A stretch of DNA of 64,000 nt, taken from contig OZ018414.1 of assembly GCA_963969595.1 (NCBI GenBank), positions 21,125,660 through 21,189,659 of the forward strand, written 5' to 3'. A model generated the notes under the pieces. The model searched no databases. It was not told where the DNA came from and saw only the letters and a list, made by a program, of their open reading frames with translations. The stretch's first letter is position 1; each line of letters begins with the position of its first letter. Below are positions 1-10,400 of this stretch, in pieces. Made by a program: the position numbers and the translations under genes. The stretch is from Neckera pumila (taxonomy: Eukaryota; Streptophyta; Bryopsida; Hypnales; Neckeraceae).

Positions 1-151
1 ATTGTCCATGTGTTTCAAAAATATAAAATAAATAAAAATAAATAAATAAAAAGGTCTCCAGCAACCCAACCTATTGTACACTTTCTGCTCAAGCACAGTT
101 CAGCAAAGTCCTTGGTGGAGACAATCCATTGTAAGGCCTGGAAGGATGCCA

Positions 152-735
152 TGGACATTAAGTGTCCGGTGGATGAGAAAGAATCCTTATGTATAGGCAA
201 CTATTCATCCTCAGAACTTTTGTTGTGAAAAGGGAAGGTCTTCTACAATAGTTTGGCTTCCAATGAGTATTTTTCCATTTTATTAAGTCATTGACTCCCA
301 CGGTAGCAAAAAGGGTGATTTCCGCGGAGACCAACCTGTCCTTATAGGGTTAAAGATTTGAATGACAATGCTCATTATTTACAATATTAATTGGCAAGGT
401 TTCCTTGAATAGTAAAAAGTCAAATTTAACCCTTAAAGGACATTGCAAGCCCCGCAAGTATTTTGAAAGTCAAAACTTGAATTTTCACACGGTTCTTGAT
501 TTTCAATATTTTTAAGTTTAACCTTGTAAGGACGAGCTGGTTTCTACAAAAATCATCTTTCTGCTACCATAGAAATCAATCAAGGAATCAATGGCTTAAA
601 AAAATGGAAAAGTATTCATTAGAAGCCAAATTACTGTAGAAGACCTTTCCTTTTCACAACAAAATTCCGAAGATGAATAGTTGCACTTCTGTCCTATACA
701 GAAGGATTCTTTGTCATCCATTGGACACTTAGTGT
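152..735. repeat. Large inverted repeat (foldback) near window start
   Basis: The arm at about 152-348 (AAGTGTCC...AAGGTCTTCTAC...TGTCCTTATAGGG) is the reverse complement, with scattered mismatches, of about 518-735. A third, related single arm lies at 25,370-25,580. The loop includes a TTAACCCTTAAAGGAC terminus (426-441) resembling the TTAA element family. Probably a decayed foldback transposon. Confidence 0.55.
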
Positions 736-919
736 TTGTGGGAGCTTTACAGGCCTAAGCTCCAATAATCTATTTTTTAATTTCATTTCATTTTTTTCAA
801 AACTATTAAAGTTTCAATTTTAAAACCACTTTTGAACTTTGAAAAAGTTTTGTGACTATTTGAAGATAGCAAATATACCACTTTCAAACTTTCTTTTATT
901 GAATTTCTCTTGGTGTTAG

Positions 920-1844
920 TTCAAAGAGTACATCAGACCAACATGCGTTTTTTGGCAACATAGAAATTTTGGGCATGTGACTGGAGATTTCCATATTTTG
1001 GGCTGAAATTTTTATAGAAGGTGGAGAGAAGGAATATCTTTCAAATCCACCAAATTTCATGACATTTGGAAATACAAGTCAAAAGTTATGACCTAATACA
1101 TTATTTTTTTTGTAACCGGGCAGTTCAGGCAGATAAAAAAAATCACTTTTTTCAAAAATAAAAATTTGAAATTGGTTTATTAGATTTATATATACGTGGA
1201 AAGCTTTGAATCATTCCATTTTGATCAATGAGTCAAACATTACAAGGATTTTTAGTTTGCGGGCAGTTATGGATTGTCTATTCTAAAATAAACTTTGAAG
1301 TCGTTTATTTCACTCAATTTTTTATATTTTTCAAAAAAAATAAAATTGCAGGATGTAGATTGTTTATCACAACATTGCAACCATTGGGATTGGCATTTTT
1401 CAATTCCATAATTAACTTATTAACATTTTAGTCTTTTGAACCATTCTCTATTTCTTTCTACTTACTATTTTTTTCCTATATGTTGTACAATTCCAAATAA
1501 TCTGAAAATTTTCAAGCATGTAGCCAACTTGCTTTGAAAAATGAATCCAAAGAAGCACAACCATTTTAGAATTTTTTTTCATAATAATCTGACCTTGTGA
1601 AGTGCAGTTGCCCGGTTTTTTACAGGGCCAAAAAAAGGACTTTTGCCACTTCAAATGCTAAAATCTTCCAATCTACACAATGGAAATTTCTGAATTTTTT
1701 TTTATACATTTCCAAACTAGAGTACTACAAGATCCTATGGTTACATGTGTCCAAAAATGATATGTTTCAAAAATTTGGTACTTGTGCTAGAAATGGCAGT
1801 TTTGGAGCATTTTTGGTGAGAACATAGTCAAGGAACTTTAGGGA
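920..1844 (+). mobile_element. TTAA-family element, subtype C, decayed left end
   Basis: The body matches the well-preserved element at 47,764-48,693 from CCAACATGC to AAGGAACTTTAGGG. The right end is followed by TTAA (1845-1848). The left end (TTAGTTCAAAG) is mutated. About 925 bp, no transposase seen. Confidence 0.6.
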
Positions 1845-2392
1845 TTAAACCATAGTATTTGACACTATTATTTCCATTTTTCTTAAAAGTTCATACTATT
1901 TGAAGCGTTTTTGTACTTTAAATTATTACTAAGATTTTTAAACAAGAATTTCTTCAAAAAATCATATGAAATTAATTTGATTTTTTAATTAATAAAAAAT
2001 GAGATTAAATTTAAACATATATTCTTACATGTTGTAAATATCAAATTTCTTAGATGTGTGTTTTAATGTAGAAATCTAATGAGGTTTGACCAGGCCTAGA
2101 TATAAAGCGTCTTTTAAACATTGAGGCAAAAAGCATCTGTGCTATTTTGCGTCACAGAATGTTGATATGTTTTTTTGCCATAACTTTTACGTTCTAGCTC
2201 CAAATAATTTAAGATTTATAGGTAAGGTACTCATTACTATTATATACCTTTTCTAATTTTGCAATTTAAAAAAAAATACTATCCAAAAAATAGCCCCGTG
2301 ATACATCACATTTGCCAATTTGGAAGGTTTTAGTGTGTTTTAGTACCCATAAAACGAACTTCAAGCTGAAATTTAAAGAACATGCTCCTTAA

Positions 2393-3314
2393 CCCCTAAA
2401 GGCCCAAATGTCCATTCAACGGACAAGTGGGATTTTGGGCAGGTACCTACGGGCTAAAGTTTTGTCCTGAATTTTTGAAACTTTTTTAGAAGATAGAGAA
2501 ATTGATAAGCTTTGTGGGAGTATATTTTTTTTTTCAATCGGTGCCCGGGAAAAAAAGTTATGCCCAAATAAGCTCAAAACATGGGAGAGCGGGCAGCAAA
2601 AATAATTTTGCAAAAAATAATTTTTTTTTTAATTTTTTTTTTTCCCATAGATTATATTTTTGTCTATTTGGAAAGCTTTGATTCATTTCAGTTGGATTTG
2701 TTATGAGAAAGTTATGGACATTCTTGGTTTTTTGGGCAATTAGAGCATCTTTTTGAAAAAAATAACTTGTAGGACTCATTTTTTTAATGCAATTTCTCAA
2801 ATTTTTCAATTTTTTTTTTGGCATGGTTTAGTCTACTTGCTAGAACAATCTCACCATTGGGATTAGTGCATTTTAATTCCATCTAAAATATATGAATATT
2901 TTAGATTTTCCTTCTATCTTGTACCTAATTCTACTTAACAATTTTTTAATAATAAAAATTAAGTATTGTTGATTTTTATTTTTTTTGGTAGATTGTCAAT
3001 TCAATTCTCCACTATAAACATCTAAAGCTCAAAATTCTTTAGTGCAAACCTTTTAAGCTATAAATGTTCAAAGTCAAAAAATCCAATCCCACAATGTGCT
3101 GAAAACCTTGTTTTTTTCACTTTAAACGTAGATATCTTGCAATCTATGTGGTCAAAAATTCTGAAACTTTTTCCACACATTCTTATACTAGTTAGGTGTA
3201 AGATCCTACGGTTAGATGTGCAAAAAAAACATTTTAATTTTTTCTTCACACTTTGCTAAAAAATGATAATTTTGGGTGTTTTTTGGCAAAAAAAAGGCCT
3301 TGGGCCTTTAGGGG
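2393..3314 (+). mobile_element. TTAA-family element, subtype A
   Basis: Left terminus CCCCTAAAGGCCCAA and right terminus TTGGGCCTTTAGGGG are inverted and flanked by TTAA at 2389-2392 and 3315-3318. Length 922 bp, non-autonomous. A subterminal hairpin TGTCC...GGACA lies at 2409-2425. Unit 2 has the same flanking DNA without the element (near 35,360: ATGCTCTTCTTGTAGACTTG). Confidence 0.8.
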
Positions 3315-3998
3315 TTAATTAGACTTGTAGATAACATCCAAAGAATTCTAAAAATAGTTAATTGTGTGTGGTGTAGAAGTGCATAAAGTGAGCTTCTTTC
3401 TGCTTGCATTTGGGAACATATAAAGTATTATTTTGGTGGTTCTTTTTAGTGAATGACCATCTCCATAAAGTTGTCACAAATGTCCAAATTTTATTTTATT
3501 TTATTTTCCTACTTTTAACTAATTAAAACATCAAAGTATCCATTTTCTTCAGATTTGACACTTTTTTTGATCACCTACTTAAAGAATTTTTCTATGCTTT
3601 CCTTTAAAGGTTACCTTCATCTTAAAGGTATATGTATTAGCCTTATTTTATAAATTAAAAAAAAAATCAAATTTTAAAGTATTCCAAAAAATATCATAAG
3701 TATTGGTAAAAATGCAACCAAATCAGCAACTATTTTTTGCAATCATTTATATATACTTAACATTACTTTCAATAGCAGTCAGAGAGATTGTCTTCCCGCG
3801 GACGGACTGATGTGGAATATTCCACATCATTCCATCTAAAAGATAAAATGGTGTGGAATTCCACATCCAAATTAGCTAAATGGCCATGAGTCAATAATGT
3901 CACAATTCTGCTCAGTGCCAGGGTTGCGATTGCACAATCGAGTTATTGAGAAATTGAACACCTTCAATTTAAACAATACACAAAAAAAATAGCTTTAA

Positions 3999-4752
3999 TC
4001 CCTAAAGGACCAACTGAAGCTGTGTTTTTTGGCAACCTAGTGATTTTGTGCAACCCACTACGGATAGAGTTTTTAATTTTTTTCTTTGAAAATTTTACAC
4101 AACATGTGGCCAAGAAGCAACTTTAAGGCCCAACAATTTTCGTAACTTTTGACTACATAGTTAAAAAATTAATTGCATGATATGTGATTTTCTTTGAACT
4201 TGGGCAACTCAAGTAGCTCAAAAAAATTCTTTAAAAATGACTTTAAGAAAAAATTAAGGCTTGAATTTGGTTCTTTAGATTCATATATATATGAAAAATT
4301 TTAAACCATTCAATTTCAAAATATGAATCAAAAGTTATGAGGATTTTAAGTTTGAGGGTAGGTATAGAGTCTTTGAAAACCATAACTACCTACAAACTAA
4401 AACTCCTCATAACTTTTGACTCATAGATTGAAATCGAATGATTCAAATCAAATGATTCAAAGTTTTCCATTTGTATATAAATCTAAAGACCAAGTTCAAA
4501 TTTTTATTTCCTTAAAAAGTCATTTTTAAAGAATTTTTTTGAACTGCCCGAGCTGCCCAAAGTTCAAAGAAAATTACATATCATGCAATAACTATTTAAC
4601 TATGTAGTCAAAAGTTACAAAAATTGTTGGGCCTTAAAGCTACTCCTCGGACACATGTTGCATAAAATTTTCAAAGAAAAAAAAATAAAAATTCCATCCG
4701 TAGCAGGCTGCCCAAAATCGCTATGTTGCCAAAATACTTGGTCCTTTAGGGG
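3999..4752. mobile_element. TTAA-family element, subtype B: near-perfect foldback
   Basis: 754 bp whose two halves are reverse complements over nearly the whole length, with a short loop near 4370. Termini CCCTAAAGGACC and GGTCCTTTAGGGG, flanked by TTAA at 3995-3998 and 4753-4756. The reverse-oriented paralogue of the host sequence at 28,540-28,650 carries just one TTAA (28,595-28,598) at this position, an empty site that fixes the duplication as TTAA. Confidence 0.85.
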
Positions 4753-4849
4753 TTAAATAAAATGATAATCAATTCATTGAGGTCAATAATTTCAGTGTTT
4801 GAATTCCCTCACTTTGCTTTGTAAGCCATTCATATTTTATGATTTGGAA

Positions 4850-5460
4850 TTAGAAGATAACTCTTTATGCACACATGGGATGGTAGGAGGTAGAACAATC
4901 CATGTGGGATATGTAATTTAGAATTTGTAATTTCTCAACCGCTCATAGTTAAGTCTAAAGTAGGAATTGTGTTAAAACTAAAATTTTAGACTTCATTTAG
5001 GCATAGAGGAATAACTTTTTTCAAAAAAAGTTGAACTAAAAAAAGTTGGTAAATCAAGTTAAATTTCATTTCCAAAAATCTGTTTGAGATTTAGATCTTC
5101 TAATCAAAAGTTGTGGACAAATTCCAGAGAGGGGTTGGAAAGGATTTTCTTTTGACATTTTATTACATTCTCTCTGAAATTTGTCCATAACTTTTGAGTG
5201 GACAATTGAAATATCAAACAGGTTTTGGAGATGAAAGTTAACTTGATTTACCAACTTTTTTTTGTTCAAAATTTTTTGAAAAAAGTTATTCCACTATGCC
5301 TAAATGAAGTCTAAAATTTTAGTTTTAATACAATTTCTACTTTAGACTTAAGTATGAGCGTTTGAGAAATTACAAATTCTAAATTACATATCCCACATGG
5401 GTTGTTCTACCTCCTACTATACCACCCCATATGTACATAAAGAGATTCTCTTCTTTACAA
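4850..5460. mobile_element. Foldback element FB within composite element E1
   Basis: Long inverted repeat. The left arm includes GGTAGGAGGTAGAACAATCC and CATGTGGGATATGTAATTTAG; the right arm has their complements up to CATATGTACATAAAGAG. The arms are about 280 nt each. Relatives are at 26,370-26,955, 27,905-28,490 and, alone, at 33,915-34,520. Confidence 0.7.
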
Positions 5461-6129
5461 AATACTCAAATAAGTTATTAATGGAAAATGGTTAGATTTC
5501 ATTGGTATAATACTCAATGGATTCTTTGGGTTCTAGCAAACCATCTATCTTTTATAATATTTGTTGTTTTTATGTTTCCTCCTAGAATTAGCCAAAAAAA
5601 TGGAGCGCACCATAAATATATTGCCATTGTCTTGGTCTTGAAGCTTACATTAATAATATGTGGATGAAATTCGTGGATGAGGACTCCGGAGAGTAAAAGG
5701 CAGTCTCACTAAATGCTACTGAATGTTATGTAAGAATATGTCATGCAAGTATCACTAAACCAATTTGCAAATGGTTTTCTTCAGAAGCTATTTTCTCTAT
5801 GCTGGTGAAGAGAATCCCAGACAGGTGAGACAGGAATAAAAGCTTTGGCAAGTTGTGTTATATTTTTAGCCATGAAACCACATCACACCCGCCGCTTACC
5901 TACATTGCTGAATAACAATCTCCGTTTGTTCTTTTGAGTTAAATGATACATTACACAGTGAATTGTTGAAGAGCCAGATATTATAATTTGTGATTTACAA
6001 GTTCACTCTAAAAGGATGAGACCTAATTATCACCAGTTCACCATGGTAGTCAACCAAAAATGATCCAAATTGTGGACCACCTGGTGCCTCATCTCTACAG
6101 CAACCTTGATTGTGATCTATAGGCCACAT

Positions 6130-7495
6130 TTTGGCCTCAGCTTCCTTACTGGGTCAAAATCCACATTTCTCCCTGGAGATTTGCAGCATTTGTAAGAGAA
6201 AATCACCTGTCGGGGAAAAAGAGCCCACCGGACATTGTACAGGTTTTTGCTGAGAGATTACGTAGGGATTACAATCACACGACTTGCCAGAGCTTTTATT
6301 CCTGTATGTAGTATCCTGGTATCGCAGGGACCATGATTCTACACAACCTCCTTGTAATCTTGTAAGTCAACAGTTGCATTGATGCAAGTGGTGTCAAAAA
6401 GCAATTTGCATTGCACCAGAAAGCAGTCTGCACGTACAGTACATCAGAATGCAGTTGGACACAAAGAAGTCGGTACACGCGGTGAAAGTCAGGTTCTCAC
6501 TGTAACCAGCCATTTCTGTTTCCAACTAGTATTTAAATCGCAGCTTGAAGTACGCCATAATCAACGTCGCAACTTGAATTGTTTGAAGAGAGAGAGCAGT
6601 CAATGAATTTCATAGCCTGTCTCACCCTTCTTTCAGCAGGTTCAGACCAAGCATCGGACAGTGGAGGGTTGAGAGGCATGTCGCATATCTTTGTCGATGA
6701 TAATCAAGTATATTAGAGCTATTGAAATTGAGATTTGAGAGAATTCTGAATCTGAATTTGAGTGAGAATTTAAGTGATTCTCGGTAACTCGTTCGTAGCT
6801 TGCTCGACTTAACACCCTCAGTAGCATTAATATCGACAGGCTTTACTGTTGATTATGCCGACGACTTCTTCCAGTACTAACACAGAGCTCTAGAAATATT
6901 TAGAACTGATACGGTATAGATTAATGGTTTCAGCTGAACGACGTTTCACAAAGTACTGGATTCGTGAATTTCCACCAACACAGCGAAATTAATGTTACTC
7001 AGCTTACCAATGTCAATTCGCAATTGATACGGCTTTCAATTTGGGTTTCGCTAGACACCAACTTCATTTCATACAGTGAGGTGTTCCTTTCAAGACACGT
7101 ACTTGCTTACTTTTGTGCCTTTCTTTCGTGCCGTTTTTTTCTCTCTGTAAGACTTTAAAAGACCTCAGTAGGGTTGTTACAATTCGCAATTTCATTCCCG
7201 CAAATTATGTGCAGGGAGGTGATTTGGGGAACAACAAGACCCCTCAACAAAAACTCTGCGAGAGGCTATTACTTTCACACGAGGACTCGGAATCACGTGG
7301 GCCAGATCTGGCTGTCCAAATTGTCTTGAAATGATCTGTCTCCCAATTGATCTACCTTTTCTTGCTTAATGAACCAGCTGATATCGACCATTACATACAT
7401 TAGGAGCTTGCAATCATGAGGGACCAAACGAAATTTGAGGTTAATCTCTTGTAGATGAGACGAAGGGGATCATAAACTACAGTCCAGTGTTCACG
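6130..7495 (+). promoter_or_regulatory. Conserved 5' flank/leader of receptor copy 1
   Basis: Collinear with 38,380-39,786 and 57,275-58,628. It contains a TATA-like TATTTAAAT at 6530-6538, present in all three copies about 960-1,020 nt before the first ATG, and a pyrimidine-rich stretch near 7,110-7,145. Compared with the other copies it lacks about 170 nt after CTTCTTCCAG (6,875). The short reading frames in it are not shared between copies, so it is probably promoter plus untranslated leader. The transcription start cannot be read from sequence. Confidence 0.45.
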
Positions 7496-10400
7496 ATGCT
7501 TTCATCCCGTCAAGTTGCAACGTCTCTCACGTTCAGAAGAACCACAAACTCGATGGAGCTTCATCAGAAATTTCTCCTGGGTCTCCTAATTACGATAAGC
7601 ACAATGGTGCCCTTCTCCACATCCCAATTGCAATCCAACATGACGATGAACGAGACGTTGATTGCAAGCCAGAATCGGACGTTGGTATCTCCTGGTGAAA
7701 TCTTTCAGATGGGATTCTTCCCTGGGATGCATCCCCGAACATACACACTTGCCATTTGGTACGCTCGAGCAGGGAATGCGGTGGTGTGGATGGCGGACCC
7801 GTCGCTGAACTTGACAGGCAACGCTATACTCGTGTTCAGTCCTCGGAGAGATCTCGAAGTCTACGGGAATGGCGACTTGTCTGTGCAACCACTGTGGACT
7901 TCTTTTGCGACTACGAAAGTAAGTGGTCGCAACGCTTCTCCGCGTATGCTTTGATTATGCTGGTGTTGGAATTACTAACAAGGCCAAGTTTTCTCATGAC
8001 CTGCGCACTGACAGCCCGATTGACACTAGGTAGCTAGCTTGGTCGCGAAATTCAATTCAATAGCTAGTTCACAAGTTACAGAAAACTGTTGCTTGACAGT
8101 GCTAGTTTCTTGAAATTCGGCATTTTTAACGAATTGAATTGATATAATGATTGGATGCGTCCACAGAGCAGTTATATTGTTGATAGAGAGCACGTTCCAT
8201 CAAAATTGGCGACTTTCTGATAGCCAGAAATGACGTCCACAAGCTGCTTTTCCTTTGAACATCGATTTCATTAAATTGGAGATATTCCATTACTTTGGCG
8301 AGGTTCAGGCCGCACTGCCTGCAATCAGAATCTATACAAGTCCTAGTTTGTGGTTCTGAAATTAGACCTTTGTGAAGATCTATGTCACAAATTTTGGATT
8401 GTGGAATATCGCGAGTTTAATGAAATTGACGATTTGGGTAATTAGCTAGACAGGGCTGGAATAGAATTGTGCAATACTGTATCATTTTAACAGAATATTG
8501 CCAATTCAATTGAAATTCCCTGTAAACTGGTCGCTGTCAACGTGGAAAGAGTCGGCCATATACTGCAATTTGCCTTGGGCCTTGAGTAGCGAGCATGCAG
8601 CGAATTCAGCTGTAGGATTAATTAATCCTTGAAATTCATTAGCAACTTGAATCATCGTTATATATACGATCATTATTCAACAATAACGTAGATCAGTACT
8701 TCTCCTGCTGTACACGCTCTCATAGAAATTTGAGCTTCTCTGTTGCAGCTTTTTCAGTTCCTAGTCCAGAATCATCCAGGAAACTTCTGATACGTATTCT
8801 CGTAATAGAAACAAGGATATCTTTATGTGCTCTACACTAATTCAACTGCAATTGACATGATACTGAATTGAAAGTGGAAGTGACCTTTATTACAGCCGAA
8901 TTCAACAGCGAATGCAACAACAGCATCTCTCATGGACACAGGCAACCTCGTCCTCCTCACCCCAACATCCCAAATCACCTGGCAATCCTTCGACAGCCCC
9001 ACCGACACTCTCTTACCAACCCAACGCTTCGCAGCTTCCACCAACGTAACAATGACCTCATGGCAGAGCTCCACAAACTGCAGCCGCGGTAGCTACTCCT
9101 TAAAATGGCGACGTGGGGAATTCATTGCAACTTACCATCAACCCCCCACACCATATACTTCCTCTCCCCCACCAGACCGCGTCTACTGGAGCTCAGACTC
9201 AAACTCCACATACGTGGTGTTAACAACAGACGGTCAGTTTCAAGCAGCAGACGTGGTTGGAAGCCTAATGATCCTTATTGGCAACAGCACCGACGTGGAA
9301 GAGACTCATCTCCGCCGCCTCACAATCGACCCTGATGGAAACTTGAGGATCCGGAGCTGGACTGACAACAAATGGAATGTGGTTTGGACTGTCTACACCA
9401 ATAACTGCTTTCTGTATAAACATTGTGGTTTCTATGCAATCTGCGACGAAACTTTCACTGCTACATGCTCTTGTCCACATGGATTCACACCAATTATATC
9501 AACAGAAGGTTTCCAAGGGTGTCAACGAGGGGATGAGATTGTAACCCAAGTGACTGACACCGGCGGAAACGTGACAAAAGTCGTAACTGAGCTTTACATG
9601 TATGAGTTAAACCTTGTGGAATACACAAGTGGGATTCACTATGTGCAATACCAGTATGTTTCCTTACAATTTTGCCTGGAGAACTGTTTGAGCTCCTCGA
9701 TTTGTGAAGGGGCTACGACTTCTGATCCTGATCGCAGTGGAGTGGTGGACGATTGCTGGTTGAAACATATCTTGTAGACTGGAAGTTACGAATAGAAAGT
9801 CGTTTGTGAAACTGGCGGTGGGTGCGGGGAAGAAGCGACTCTTACGTGAAAGGCAACTTCTGATTGGGTTGATCGTTTTGAGCATGGCGGTGGTGGTGCT
9901 GGCTTTAGGGTTGGCGCCTGCGGTGGGGCTCTTTGTGGTGAGGAAAGCGAGGAGGCGGCTGGTGAGGAAGTTGGAGGAGAAGTGGGCGGCGAAACGGGGG
10001 ACTGTGAGTTTCACGTACGGGGTTGGCGACTAGAGACTTCGAGGAGGAGATTGGGAAAGGGGGATACGGATCCGTTTTCAAAGGCGAAATCGGACAACAG
10101 GGGATGGTAAGTTAAGAGGATCGGGTCAGACAATTTTGATGATAGGTTCTGTTTTGGTTTTGGAAATGTATCTGTCATGGGTTTTCTGTCAATGTTGACA
10201 CGCTGGTCAAACAGGCAGGAGGGGAAGCCGAAATTGTTAAAGTGAAGAAATCCGTGAAGGGTTTAGAGTTCATCAAACTTCAAAGAAATGTTGGGTTTAG
10301 AAGTAGATATAATGTGCAGTGTGTTACAGTCTTGTGTCTGCATACAGTATAGTGCATATCGTTGTTTCGTTCTGTTGTTAGATTTGCAGTGAAATTGGGC

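Larger units (their letters stand above)
3765..5731 (+). mobile_element. Composite element E, copy 1 (about 2 kb)
   Basis: Ends are imperfect inverted repeats: left AATAGCAGTCAGAGAGATTG and right CTCACTAAATGCTACTGAAT. A GGAATATTCCACATC palindrome lies just inside the left end. The element carries a foldback (about 4850-5460) and a TTAA element (3999-4752). Copies in opposite orientation are at 26,088-27,312 and 27,643-28,773. Unit 2 lacks it at the matching place (near 35,825). Superfamily not determined. Confidence 0.55.
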
